Positions 1 through 11,814 of a stretch of DNA of 64,000 bases are shown one piece after another. The stretch is from Eumeta japonica (taxonomy: Eukaryota > Arthropoda > Insecta > Lepidoptera > Psychidae), in assembly GCA_005406025.1 (NCBI GenBank), contig BGZK01001592.1, positions 1 to 64,000 of the forward strand, written 5' to 3'. The position numbers and the translations under genes are program-made. Every line of letters starts with the position of its first letter. The first letter of the stretch is position 1. The notes below the pieces were generated by a model, which saw nothing but the letters and a program-made list of their open reading frames with translations, had not been told where the DNA came from and searched no databases.

Positions 1-45
1 GGCGCCCGGATCTCCGCTCAAGCAATCAGGTCGCTGAATAAGGAC

Positions 46-172
46 TTAAGCTCCTGCCTCACAGAAGAGCGCAATGACGTCTTCCTCCGTCGGTGTCCGT
101 TGGGCAAGAGCAAGCTCCAGCTCGCGAGCGGCGGCATCCCGGCCGAAAAAATACATATATCCCCGATGGCAC
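46..172 (-). other. short GC-rich open frame at window edge, possibly the C-terminal end of an exon or gag-like fragment
   Basis: On the minus strand an open frame reads about 40 codons and stops at TAA (46-48). It contains a charged helical run with the residues ELELALAQRTPTEEDV. The first 150 bases are much more GC-rich than the DNA that follows. An 11-base inverted match (CCCCGATGGCA at 165-175, with its complement near 263-273) lies beside it. I do not recognise the protein. It could be the end of a host exon cut by the window edge or part of a retroelement. Confidence 0.2.
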
Positions 173-454
173 TTAAACTTAAAAAAGTAAATTTTAACTA
201 CTTCTCAATCCTAAAGGCAAACTTTATATGGGTCGAAGGGCGGACAGGGGGGAGTGGCGGAATGCCATCGGGGTTGTCACTGTGCAGTTTAAGTTATTAT
301 AATGAATATAAAAATCGTTACGACTTCGCTCTAATAAATAATTGCATTTTAAAGATTAATAATTCCCTAATTATGAAGCTTTAAAATGTAAATGCTAATG
401 GATCCTTAAATAAAAATAAAATTATTTTCACAGACCCGCAATATTTTAAATGAA

Positions 455-776
455 CTATCCAACGATAGCCAGACCATGGGACAGACGAAAAAAGAATAAT
501 GCATCCCCACTTTATGTGTAGGGAAGGTACTTTAAATTTTTATTAATTTTATTCTAGCACTTTGTTGGCATTATTAATATGCATATTAATAACGCCAACA
601 AAGTGCTAGAATAAAATTTAAAAAAAATTTAAAGTACCTGTATAACCAACCAAATAAGAACTCTCTAGTACCACGAGTCTCTGAGTTTAACCGCGGACAG
701 ATAAACAAACAGACAGACGAACGAATGGACGGACGGCGAAACTATAAGGGTTCCTTATTGTCTACGGTGCCTCAAA
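455..776 (+). repeat. partial copy A of the GGCCAAGAGCATGTCGG-type lepidopteran repeat (3' part)
   Basis: The order of landmarks matches the 3' half of a repeat I know from many lepidopteran genomes: a CCCCACTTTATGTGTAGGG segment, CACTTTGTTGGC, a GGACAGATAAACAAACAGAC run, then CGAAACTATAAGGGTTCC and a closing CTACGGTGCCTCAAAAA. The upstream part of the repeat is missing. Related copies lie near 3851, 31530, 51653 and, reversed, 58970. The middle of this copy is distorted by an inverted duplication, listed separately. No coding capacity is seen. Confidence 0.6.
525..639. repeat. 115-bp near-perfect hairpin formed inside repeat copy A
   Basis: The sequence starts AGGTACTTTAAATTTT and ends with its complement, AAATTTAAAGTACCT. 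The inner arms carry CTAGCACTTTGTTGGC and its complement, and the centre is TTAATATGCATATTAA. Only small bulges break the pairing. The left arm is normal sequence of the host repeat. The right arm is an inverted copy of it, so the hairpin looks like a local inverted duplication, not an independent MITE. No clear target duplication flanks it. Confidence 0.75.
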
Positions 777-2539
777 AATCTAGTAGTAACATAATTTAAG
801 AAGCGTTACGACAAGATATTAAGTAGCAGACCGTACCGTGCACCAGCGGGAGTGCACAATTCGCTTCAGGGCCGCAAAAGTTTTCGACATTTTCTAATGA
901 GCGTCGTAAAATATTTCGGCTTTCTTTGACGAGCTCGATTCACGCGTACTATTTTTTTTTAATTCTTGCATCTATTCACGGAAACGTTCACTCGTATAAT
1001 CTGTTATTAACGTAGCCAAATTATATATAAATATACGATGCGCGAACCGTCCATCTAAGTTATCGCGTCTTCCGCTTTTGGCGGGATTTATTTTGTTGTG
1101 CCGTCATTTGATATATTAATATTGGCCATTGGCCAAAAATTTTATTGTCCATTGTTTCTTTTTATTTGGAAACTGCAAAGCGTTTCTAAAATAATTCTTT
1201 TTTGGTGTTAGAATTAAGAAAATGGGAGAACTCCCAAGTCATTTCGTTGTCTGTCCGTTATTACAGATATGATTGATTTGTTCGTTAGATACTATCAATG
1301 ACTCCAAGTCTTATGGTGCTATAGTTTAAACTTTGAAGAGATCAAGCTCATTTTGGAGAGTCAAAGGGTAAAATTTTAACTTACTGAATCATCAAAAAAA
1401 TAATAAAAAAAAACAAAATAGAAATCAGTATTTATAGCTTCCTAATATATGTACACCGAAATTTTACAAATTATTTTTTCTTTCCGTGGCTCTAACCCAA
1501 TTGTTATAATCCAATGTTAATGATTATAATTTCATATATCTTTTCATAATATAATGATTAAAATAAACTTCTTCTTCTACTTCGAATCGTTTCCAATACT
1601 TTTACTCCGATTCTGTCTGAAGTATTTCTTAATATCGTATTCCACGGTAAACAGATAAATGGATCATCTGTTCCGACATCAAAACTGTCAACTACAGAAA
1701 GAAACATCGCGCTGTAGATATGTACCTTATAAATTTATATCGCCTTTTGCTTTATCTTCGTAAACGCACAGCGGATTGCATGCAACGAACTGTTTTGTAA
1801 CCACATTGTAGTGACGGTGAACGGAATTTTACGCGACTTAAATCTTAAATCGAATGAAATGTACGTAGCCTCGATAGAGGTGCGAGAAAGCTTCATTTCG
1901 GTCCCTTCAAGACCTTCAAATCGAATGTTTAAGTAAGCGAGGGAGTGGCCCAAGTTACGATGAAATAATTTTCCAAGTCTTCAAATGAAAAAACGTTCGT
2001 GACGCCGTAGTAGGCAAGGTCGCTATTAAGAACATGCGAAACATGTCGGTGTTTGAATGGTTATACGATTTATTTTATTTTATTTAACTACATACACTTT
2101 TAAGAAATAATAATAATTGATTATACAGTAATAATGCTTCTTAGTATGCACTGGACCACAAAATTTATATTGAAAAAAATATATAAATCGAAGATATTCG
2201 TGTAGTTTGAAGGACGAATACACGATATAAATTTTTTTCTCCACAGAAACTATTTAAAATAAATGCGTTGCAATTAAAAAAAACTATCAGAATCTTCCTA
2301 TTACCGTCTTTCCACGCTTTATTGAATTTAAAGCATGGGAAATGTTTTTTTATTGACAGATAAAGATAAGTTTTCAAAATTTTTGCAAAAAAAGCATATT
2401 TAATTGACATCTAATTATTTATTTAACGCAAAAACCTGCCTTTTCTGTTTTGTAGTTTTGTTACTTCACGAATAGGTGTCACGCGAGGTCATCAAATGTA
2501 TACAAATGGACCTTTCGTAGACAAAAGACAACCGAAAAT
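777..2539. other. AT-rich noncoding stretch
   Basis: No supported gene is seen. Around 1200-1400 a segment (GAGAACTCCCAAGTCATTTC followed by a GTCTGTCCGTTATTACAG-like run) has the look of an old repeat copy, but I cannot name its family. A short imperfect palindrome TTGGCCATTGGCCAA lies near 1121-1135. Small open frames on the minus strand near 1735-2050 show no recognisable motif. Confidence 0.4.
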
Positions 2540-2830
2540 GGGCGCGACATTTAGCACGTGTACTTTGCGGCGTGCACTGTTGTTTTTATTCATTGAGATT
2601 CGCTGAGTGCTCGGTGGTAAGATCACAGTGAGCGCCACGTCACCACGACGAGCGGAGGACGAGGCCGGTCTTTTGTTGTCGCCGAACGCGTCAGCACAGG
2701 ACGCGTGCTCGCGACTGACTGAATACAAAAGCAATCTGATTTCGCAGATCGGATTGATTTTTTGGGCCTGCCTTATTCGGTGCTACGGATTTGTCTGTAT
2801 ACATCGATGGGCCGGCGGGATACACTATCC
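2540..2830 (+). promoter_or_regulatory. GC-rich, CpG-rich island; possible promoter or noncoding exon
   Basis: This block is clearly richer in G+C and CpG than its AT-rich surroundings. It contains CTCGGTGGTAAGAT near 2610, where GTAAGA would serve as a 5' splice site on the plus strand. Short open frames exist on both strands but neither looks like a known protein. In insects such islands in long AT-rich introns often mark promoters, 5' exons or conserved regulatory DNA; here that is inference only. Confidence 0.2.
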
Positions 2831-3634
2831 TTGACGTTACATTAATTGCGAAAATGTGTTTACTTATATTTTTTGGTGGGGTGCGCCCGCGACAGATAAT
2901 ATGCTACGCCTTTCATTGTTTTAAATATTAATTGATCAATTTCACAAGAGTGAGATTTCAGGTTAATGACGGAAGTTGTGCACCCATAACATAAGACAAC
3001 ATAGCCATTATTTGTTGGCGCCAAAAATTGAACACACACGATGTTGTTAAGGATAAAACGGCATGTCGTTGCGTATGCTATTAGCGTCAAGTTTTATAGC
3101 ATACGTTTGTTTCAAATGGTAAATTATTATTTTTTCCATCGAAAATATTGTAATTAAGTACAGAGCGATTTGTTTTGTCTGTTTGTTTTGTGATAATTAT
3201 AACTTAGTTAAATGTCGATTTTAATAACTACTGAGAACAGTGATCTTTTTATTCCATGAAAGTTGTTTTCTATTTGGTTTTTCAACCTGCGACCTTAAAC
3301 TATAATCTTATTTCCACGTTCCGTTTGAAATAATTGCTTTAGTAGATATTTAAAGCGTTATTTACTTAATACTTACGTGATTTATAGTACTATGCAACAT
3401 AGGATTTTATTCTAACCTTTTATAGCAATATAAAAAGGTATATCTCTATTTGAAATATATTATAACTATGAGTAAACCCGAAAAAGTGCATTGAAGAAGC
3501 ATACAACGTAATTCAAAATTAGTAACAAAACCTTTGCCTTATAAACTACATTTTTCGGTAGCCATTTGGCGGAGTGGCGTCAACGAAAGCGCTAAACCGT
3601 ATTTATTGCCCGAAAATTTACAACGATGAAACAA
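2831..3634. other. AT-rich noncoding stretch
   Basis: Nothing recognisable was found on either strand. The small minus-strand open frame at 2860-3090 has no identifiable motif and typical noncoding composition. Confidence 0.4.
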
Positions 3635-3840
3635 ACTATAAATGCGGTTCGCCGACGCGCCCAAATCGGTCCGGAATGAGCAGACGCATTGCGCGGTTGT
3701 GATTTCCAGTGAAAATAAATTTGTCCGTGTGTACGTTTCGGCTTTTAAAGTTATTTGCATAATATGCAAATTCTTGGAAATAAGAATCGGTCGCGGTCGC
3801 GCGTCCGGGCGATGGTCCCGAGCGCGGCTACGTGAGTGAG
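3635..3840 (+). promoter_or_regulatory. GC-rich island with a paired POU-octamer palindrome and a strong splice-donor-like site
   Basis: Two octamers, ATTTGCAT (3753-3760) and ATGCAAAT (3764-3771), face each other with a 3-base gap and form a 19-bp near-perfect palindrome. Octamers are classical POU-domain binding sites. Downstream, a CpG-rich run ends in GCGGCTAC followed by GTGAGTGAG near 3829, a good 5' splice site. Together they could be an enhancer or promoter with a first exon. The island ends where repeat copy B begins. Confidence 0.3.
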
Positions 3841-3850
3841 CGAAGGAAAA

Positions 3851-4517
3851 AAACTGGCCAAGAGCATGTCGGACCACACTTATTACAAGGTTCCGCAGCC
3901 ATTATTACGAAGAAATGCACTGCAGATAAAAAAAGTACGTCGTTGTAATTTTTCCATGTTTTGAGCACAGAATAGCTATAATTTCAATCGCCTATAATTG
4001 GAAAATCAAGTAGGTATGTCGACTATTATTACTAAACTAATGTAAACTAAAATGCATCAGCAAAAGAGCGTATCTTTATGGCACTTACGTTCTTTTGTTG
4101 TGAAGCTCAGTTTTTCGGTATTAACTCGAAAACAGTATATTCCACCATGTTCAATATAATTTTCGTTGAAAGTATTTATTAAACGTTATCTTCCTTATAA
4201 GTTTTTTAAATAAACTTTAGAGGTATGTACCATGCGTTGATGGTTGCGGAAAAATTTTTTTCCAGCTTCTGTTACATGTATGGAGTGTTTCGCCTAGAAA
4301 CATTTATTTTTGTTATTTAACTATTAAACTAAGTAGCGACTCACACAAGACACCTACGCTATAAATGATATCAATATATGTCTTGTACTTTTTGAATAAA
4401 ATGCTTATGACATACGGATCGACGGACATAACGAAACTATAAGGATCTCTTTTTTTTGCCACGAACGAACATAATATAACTATAAAAGTGCCTTGTGGAC
4501 TACGGAGCCCCAAAAAA
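3851..4517 (+). repeat. near-complete copy B of the GGCCAAGAGCATGTCGG-type repeat
   Basis: It begins CTGGCCAAGAGCATGTCGG and continues through GCATCAGCAAAAGAGCG, GAAAGTATTTATTAAA, CAGCTTCTGTTACATGTATG and GACGGACATAACGAAACTAT to a CTACGGAGCCCCAAAAAA end. The same landmarks in the same order occur in copies C, D and E. The family is abundant in Lepidoptera, from memory. It is non-autonomous, its transposition mode is not clear to me, and no target duplication is evident. Confidence 0.65.
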
Positions 4518-5828
4518 GCCAGATATAAAGGTTGTAAGCACTACAAAATGGGATTTCAACTATGCGCACATCTATGTAGTAGTCTATTTTTGTGCAAAAG
4601 TGTTGAGTATTAAAGTGTTAGATTCCGAAAAGTTTAAAGATTTTGGGATTCTTTTTCGTTATTTATGTATCACAAAAGATTATTTTGTTTGGTATAGGAA
4701 AAAGTATATTCCGACTAAATACTGTGATAGTGTCAGTAAATGTTACTGAACATTAATAGTAGTAGTGACGACGTCTTAAAAAGTGTGTGCGTACTAGCGT
4801 TCACACGTAAAAAGTGAAACCTTTTTAAGTCATTTATTATTTTTATTTCATTTGATATAATAAATGATTACGAAAAATGAGATTTGAAAGAAAGTTTTTT
4901 TTTTTGTTATAAATAAAAAATATTTTATTAGAGAATTACGTATAAATTGTTATGATCAATTCTCTTATTATTATCGTTGTTTAATTATTATCCAATTACA
5001 TTTATAACGATAGAATAATTATTACACAATTATGCAATCAAATGGTGCTTAAAATAAGAAATATACGTTTTACAGTCAATATAATCTAGGAGCCTGGAGA
5101 CGGGTAAACTTGACGGGAAAATGTGATGGGCGAATTTAACTTTTTTTAATGCCCTACTAATTTTTTTCCTACATGTCTAAAGAAGTTTCAGTTAAAAATG
5201 TGCAATATTAATCAGACATAATGTACGGAATTTGACGTAATTTACGCCTACACGTAAGGCATCGTAGCACTGCAAGCCTTCAATCCAGCGGTTTCGTGTT
5301 TACAATACGTCGTAATTAGTACGTGCTACATCTATTTCTTGACTCGCCATGAAGAATGTTAAGTAAATCTAAATTTACCCTCAAATGCAACATCCTAGAC
5401 ATCATGCCGTTGGAAATAAATTTCTTCATTCGCCTCTCCGCTCATTGGTGAACTGTCCAATATATAGAGTGAAATTTCTAAATTCTAAGCAACATACATT
5501 CATTTCCAGCAGAACATGAGGTCAATATTGTCGGAAAATTAAAAATATATAAAAATAAACTTAGAATAAGATAATAGTTATATTTTCCGAGAGATATGTA
5601 ATATTTAATTTACGGTTTCGTATTATAAGACCAAGATTTAGGAAAGGTGAAAACATTTGCTTGCTGTTGGGTCGAATTGCGAAACATAAAATTTCCATTT
5701 TTACTCACCGTTTTGTGTAATTTAAAGTCGTAAAACTGTAGAAATAAAACAAATTTCGTGTGAATCGGAGCCAGAAATTCATAATAGCATTATCAAAATA
5801 GAAGATGTTATCAATTTCTACGACAATA
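4518..5828. other. AT-rich noncoding stretch
   Basis: I see no gene or recognisable element. The small plus-strand open frame at 4495-4749 overlaps the end of repeat copy B and is not a credible protein. Confidence 0.4.
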
Positions 5829-6028
5829 TCTATATATATATAATGAAAATAGGTTGTGTTTGTTCGCCAATCACGTAAAAACTACTAAACGTATAGACAT
5901 GGGACTGGGACCATTCGATGATGAATGATTTGTAGATGGTTCTAGGCTACTCATTTTTCGAATTCCGTAAATCTTTCGCCATTTTATTTATAATAAAAAT
6001 TACCCAGCGAAGCGGGGGGGTCAGCTAG
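5829..6028 (+). mobile_element. short non-autonomous Helitron-like element, copy 1
   Basis: The element starts with TC (5829), runs through ATGAAAATAGG and GGGACTGGGACCATTCGATG, and ends in CCCAGCGAAGCGG, a short spacer and CTAG (6025-6028). GCGAAGC folds into a very stable mini-hairpin just before the CTAG end. It is flanked by A on the left and T on the right. A TC start, a 3' hairpin, a CTAG end and insertion between A and T are the Helitron hallmarks. Copies 2 (15753) and 3 (35694, reversed) have the same length and sequence plan. It may belong to the Lep1-type family, which I have not verified. Confidence 0.75.
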
Positions 6029-8879
6029 TACATAATAAATATAGTGTTACATCTTGGGTTCGAGAAATAAGATAGGATGAAAAACATGTGTATATTCAGT
6101 AACACAGATAGACAAATGCACCGCGGAACCACTTTAACACTTTTAATTAATCAAAGAAAAGTACCTCGTCACGCTGGAGTTTTAAAAAATATTTTTGTCG
6201 ACGAATGATCTCGAATACTCTGCGAATGCAAACAAAATCACTCACTAAATCATTTATAAAATCAAAGATGTAAGCACGTTGCGTCCACCGTAAAAAGCAG
6301 CATCTATCGTGATTTGGAACATTCTAAAAACCACCCTTGTGTTTGGAGATGAATTAATACAAGGTTTTATATTATTATTTATTTTTTCAGGGCAGTTATT
6401 TTGTTATTGAATTATTTCGTCTATGAGTGTAGTTCGCAACAATTGTCAAATGTAACAAAATACATTTTTGACGCGTTTGTGTTTATGAAATTACAATAAA
6501 AGAAAAAATACCGTTTTATAACAAAAATAAACAGTTAAATACAATACAATTTATTTAAGTAGGTAATTAACCAGGTGGAAATTTTACCACGCTCGAAGTC
6601 ATAAAATAAACATGAATAAAATTCTTTTTTTTTATTTTGAACTAATATTTTAGTAATGCCTATAATTTAAAACCGGCGTCGGAAACATAAAACTTCATGT
6701 ATTTTACGATCGCTTTTCTTAACACTTTCTAAGCAATAAAGATAATGTAAAACACTTAGTATACAAATGATAGTCTTTCAACTTATAAGATATTCGTTAA
6801 TAGGCAATTCGAACGGTAATATCTGACATTTTGTGTTCCGTTTTAAATAAATACAAGTATTATAATCTTACGCATCGTCGGCTGTGAATGCAATTCTGCG
6901 TGTAAAACGCGTGCGACAGATCGGAACAGCGGGTGGCTGTACCTCTATCTTATTTTACACGTAGTATTTTTTTAACGCATCGTATTTACCTTACTGCTTT
7001 TTCATTATCAGCTCAATTTACAGGGTGTTTCGAATAGTATACAGCTAATTTATTAATATTCTATATAATAATAAATAAGGAAATGTTTTTATGTAACATA
7101 AGAAATAGGTCCATTCTTGTTTTCCATTGTTTACTCATATAAATTATTTTGTAATCAATTATATTTTTGATTTGAAACTTTCTATAAGGACGTAAGGCGA
7201 CTTTACTAAATATGTGGTATGTGATATATTAAAGATGCGATTGAACGGTACATGTGAAAATATATGAAAATTATATTTTTCAATTTCAACATTATTCTTT
7301 GTTCAAATTAAAATTCTTAATTTTTTATTTCAAACTTTAATATTCATATTGACTTTTATTTAAAATTTATACAAAATATATATACTTCTTGCTAAGAATG
7401 CCGATAGATGTGAAAGCCAGTCTAATGTTAATAATGATTTCAATTTACAAATTATGATAAATTATTTTTGATTTTACAATCGATTTGAAAATATTTAAAA
7501 AAAACCTCTATCATTTCACACCAATTTTTAATTTTAACTTCTATTTGTAATCTTCATTTATTGTTTATTATATGTTTTTTTTTATGTTAAAAATTGCAAA
7601 CGAGTTTTTAGGCCGTCTTGCAATAAGTGTATGGGCCGCTACGTCCATGAATGTTCGCAAAAGGAACTGTACTTCTAAAAACATAGTCGTATCTGTTTCG
7701 GAAACATCTTTCAATCCAAGCGCGTTTCACGGTTTCGGGGTGCGTTATAGAAACTCACGCGCATAACGCACTCCCTCCTTTGGCCCCCCATTCGTCCGCA
7801 CGAAAGAGATGAAAAGGTGTGAGATAAGCTGTTTATCAGTGGAATCAGACATCATGCCTCCCTTTAGCTTGAGATGATAAGCGGTGTATTCTCTCAGTCG
7901 TCCAGGGTCGAGTATCATTATGAGCAAGTAACGGGGAAGATCGATGGCGGAAGTGACGAAGAAATCATTGTATAAGTCTGCGGCACGGAAACAGAAAAAT
8001 GTATAATTTGTCGCTGGCATGTGTGATTTTTTTCTTTCATTATCGTAACGGCACTTTGGCATGTCGAAGAAAAAGACAACAGATTTATTTCAAAGGATTG
8101 ATAGTTATATTTCTATTGTGTGACATATGTAATACGTAGAGATTTTTGAGCTTATTAGAAATCCTAGTAACGATCCCATTTACTTTTTATTTGATGTATG
8201 GAATTTTAATTTAAATTTATTTTAAAAACCGTTTTCCGGCCGTCACCGACTATAACGAACTCGATTTTCAACTTTTATCTTTTTTTTAATGAAAATGTAC
8301 TGACCGAAAAACAAACAAACAAATCGAAATGAAGTCATAATCGTGTCGTTGTACGTTAATAGAAAAACTTTAGTAAATGAGCAAAATCGGCAAAACGTCA
8401 ATAAAATGAAATACGATGTCAATATAATTTATGACAAAAAACTACATTCATCACAAAAATCTAAATAATTTATTCATTATTTTCTTTAATCGACGGATAT
8501 TCATCTTCAACGAAATGTCACAACCATTAATACAGACGTCATCGTAATTTATAGTCGCTCGTTAACAAATCCGTTTATCATTTTAAAGAAGTGCACAGCA
8601 AGGTTGTTCTCTCATTATGATTAAACAAACATAATATATGTATTATAAAAAAAATATAAGTTTACTCCATCTCAGTGGTATGCACCAAGAGTTATACAAT
8701 TTTCTGGAATTTCAGAAAGAGAAAAGTTCCTATTTAGTTAAGTAAAAGTCTAACCACGGCTTCTTCCACGTGAACACAGAACACACTCGTTCGCATTCAT
8801 ACTTGTTGATCCCAACTTATTTCCGGTTTCGCTTTCGTTTCATATTTCCACAGTTGTGATCTCAATCACAAAGCCGTCC
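6029..8879. other. AT-rich noncoding stretch
   Basis: No supported gene. The block at about 7590-8060 is somewhat richer in G+C and holds a 105-codon minus-strand frame (7745-8062) without recognisable motifs; it might be old repeat or conserved noncoding DNA. The rest is simple AT-rich sequence. Confidence 0.35.
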
Positions 8880-9000
8880 AGCTCTAGTTTTTTTCGGATC
8901 CAAGTCCCGCTCTCGACCGAATCCGATATCCAGTTTCGTCCCCGGTCCCATTCTCGGTTTCAGTTACGATGCGGGTGCTGCCCTTGATTTCGCTCCCTAT
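8880..9000. repeat. degenerate hexanucleotide-type array (TCCCGG/TCCGAT-like)
   Basis: A pyrimidine-rich stretch with a loose 6-base rhythm: GGATCC, AAGTCCCG, CTCTCG, ACCGAATCCGAT, CCCCGGTCCCATTCTCGG. The same kind of sequence recurs at 14830-15130 and 37690-37870, where it sits next to what look like Helitron-like ends. I read it as the decayed internal minisatellite of a lepidopteran repeat. Confidence 0.35.
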
Positions 9001-10490
9001 ACACATAAAGTTTTAGTGTCCGTGTAAACGTGAATCCAAAACGTAAAACTTGTCTGTGATTTCAAATGTTTCAAAACCTCCAAGTCAATTTTATTCTATG
9101 TTTTTATCACTTTTAAGTTCGATTTTAAAAAAGTGCTCATGTAGCATATGTTTGAGTCTAAATATGACTTGTGAAATATCCAATTTTATATATTTCAGTT
9201 ATTTTTGTTCCATTTAAATCAAAGAAGATCTCTTTAAAGTCAATTTTTCAAAGACGACGAAACAAGTCGAATTTAAATTTTCCTTGAAGAGTAAAGAGTA
9301 TACTTGTTTTCAGGATTTTCACTTAAAAAATGGCAGTCTCTTACGGATTGACTCGCTAAAATCGCTGAAACATGTATTTAAATTCTAAACAGAAGTTGAA
9401 TTATTAATTTTTATATTTTTAACTATTAAAATAAAGATACTTCATACATCCTTCCCTCAATTATTTAACCTCCTCAAGAGTATTTCCAAAAATGATAGAA
9501 CAGTGTAGCTACCAATACGAACCATATTTCTTTGTAGTTCTAGAGAATTATTCGAATGAATCAGCTCTTTATGTATTTATGACGATTACGATTTATGTAT
9601 TTTTTCACAAAAGCGATTTATATATTTGTGGCAACATCGACATTTATACAAATTTTGTGAAAATATGGAACTAACGATCTTTTTTGTGACAAGTCCAAAC
9701 GTCACATTCAATATAGGAATTGTCTTTGTGTTTCCAAAAAGAAAACTATTCTAGAAATGAGAAACATTTACAATACAAAAAAAAATTAATGTAAATTAAG
9801 GATTTGATAGTTTATTTAAAGGCTATCTTTAGCAGAGATCACGCATTTATTTCGATTGTCAGGAAAAAAGACAAGGTGGAATGAACTCAAGATGACACTA
9901 TTCGAATTTCGCGAATTCGTGGCGATTGTGGTGCCATCTATAAGTCAGCTGTGTGCTGTGTCTGTCCAAAACCCGCCGCATAGCCAACCACGGCACTGTT
10001 GGTTACGTTACATTCTAGCTTCGTCAAAAAAACTATTGTCTTAAGCACAAATACTTCGTATTTTGGACTTAATATATATTTCCATACATTGTCAATGTGT
10101 TATATATTTACACATATCACTACGAATAGAATGTTTTACAAAAATATGCTGATTAAAAAAATAAAGAATGACTGTATTTTTCATACACAATGTAGAATTT
10201 TGATAATATTTATGCATTTATGTACATATAGTATTTCAAATAGTTTTAACTAACTGGCGAATACATGTAGTTTTAATTATTCAATTACTTTTACATTGTG
10301 AATAACGAAAAGCCTTCCAAATATGAAGGAAAAAACACATTGAAACGAGGAAAAATTTTTATACGATCATTATAATACATACTAAAACATTTATGAATTA
10401 TCTAAAGAGTTCTTATTTTGTGCGTATTACAACAGAGACAACATTGAAAACCGACCCTTAAATACCAACAATAATAATAAAACAAAACTT
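9001..10490. other. AT-rich noncoding stretch
   Basis: Nothing recognisable. Small open frames at 9492-9674 and 9856-10253 have noncoding character and no motif. Confidence 0.4.
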
Positions 10491-10492
10491 AA

Positions 10493-10788
10493 ATCGATGT
10501 ACGCGAAACCGAATATAGTACGTACACAAGTGACAGTGTTAATCGATACCGGTGCAGCACCCGAAGCTACTATCGATTAATCGCCGCTCACAGATTCAAT
10601 CGGGCGTGTTGGTGTGCGACGGCCGTAAATAAAACATCGTTTCGTAATCGAAGGCGGTTAAGTGGGCGACGGTGGCGAGGGGACCTTTCGGTGCGCGGGG
10701 CGACAATCGATTTGTCAACGCGTCCGTCCGCCGGGCGAGACGATAAGCATCGATACAATCGAAGGTGTCAGGTCACATCGAAATCGAT
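10493..10788. promoter_or_regulatory. cluster of six ATCGAT sites in a GC-rich island
   Basis: ATCGAT occurs at 10493, 10542, 10572, 10706, 10749 and 10783, six times in 296 bases, and several copies are extended to ATCGATA or ATCGATT. Uniform random sequence would give well under one. The island is CpG-rich and AT-rich DNA surrounds it. From insect biology, ATCGAT cores are bound by Cut/Onecut-type homeodomain proteins, and TATCGATA/CGATA by DREF and BEAF-32. The cluster is therefore a candidate enhancer, promoter or insulator. Confidence 0.5.
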
Positions 10789-10799
10789 ATAAATAACTT

Positions 10800-11785
10800 C
10801 GATGTATTCGCATTTAATTATTGGAACTAATAATTAAAATAAATTGCGTTTCACTTCATTTGTTTTATTTGAAATTTATAAATTATCAAAAAGATAACTG
10901 GCCGGCCGAAATTGGAACCAAAAAAGGAAAAACCGAGTTATACTAGTTAATCTGTATATACGAAGTACAAGGTCATTCTCATTTCCAATTAGCGCAATAA
11001 TCACTTTTTCATAGAGTGGGAAAAATTACAAAAAAGTGATTATTACGTTCGCCTCGTCAATTGCGACATAAATTCAAATCCATGCCTTCTACTGATACAG
11101 TGTAACATAAAGAAATATCTTCATTACTCTTTTAAAAAGCAAATTAAACGAAAAAAATCTTTTCGAAGTATCTTATAGAATTTTTTTAAAAATTATATTA
11201 AATTTACATTTTTATATAAATTAAAAGAAAATGAAACTCTTCTTTAGATTAAATATTTTTGGACCGTGTTATTTAATCGTATGTTTAAAATGATATGGTC
11301 ACCTCATTTGACAGGTCAATTTACACTAACACATTTATTTAATTTCAAGCTCTATAATGGTGTTTATCTAAATCTACATTTTTCCACAATACATATAAGG
11401 AAATCTGTTATTTATATCTTTCAATATAAACATATTTAACTGTCAACATTCTTATCATGTTTAAAATAAACACAGGCAATAACAGCTCATATGCGAATGC
11501 AAGAAGGAAAAATACAAAACCTACTATGTCTCTTAGACATAATGTAGGTCGGAGATATTAAGTGTTAATGTCGACATTAAACTTTTTGAATGAGCGACTG
11601 ACATTAGCTACCTAACCGTGTACAACAGAAATTGATGCCATTTCAATGAAACGACACAACACGACAAAATTTATTAATCAAAATCTGGTTTTAATGGAAT
11701 ATATAGGTATATATTTTAAAGATAGTCAAGATGCAATAATTTTAAGATTGTTTTATCATTTTTCCTTTAGGGACACCAGTTGTGG
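10800..11785. other. AT-rich noncoding stretch
   Basis: No gene. A short inverted pair, AATAATCACTTTTT near 10996 and AAAAAGTGATTATT near 11030, forms a hairpin. A second weak palindrome (GTGTTAATGTCGACATTAA) lies near 11562-11580. I see nothing else. Confidence 0.4.
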
Positions 11786-11788
11786 AAA

Positions 11789-11814
11789 CAGATATATATA
11801 TGTATATATATCTG
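11789..11814. repeat. 26-bp AT palindrome bordering the inverted array
   Basis: CAGATATATATA and TATATATATCTG pair perfectly around a central TG. It directly abuts the left edge of the 198-bp repeat array, so it may have been a breakage or insertion point. Confidence 0.6.

Noticed and set aside
7745..8062. 105-codon minus-strand frame
   Set aside because: No motif, no splice context and no second supporting exon; probability of chance is high in this amount of sequence.
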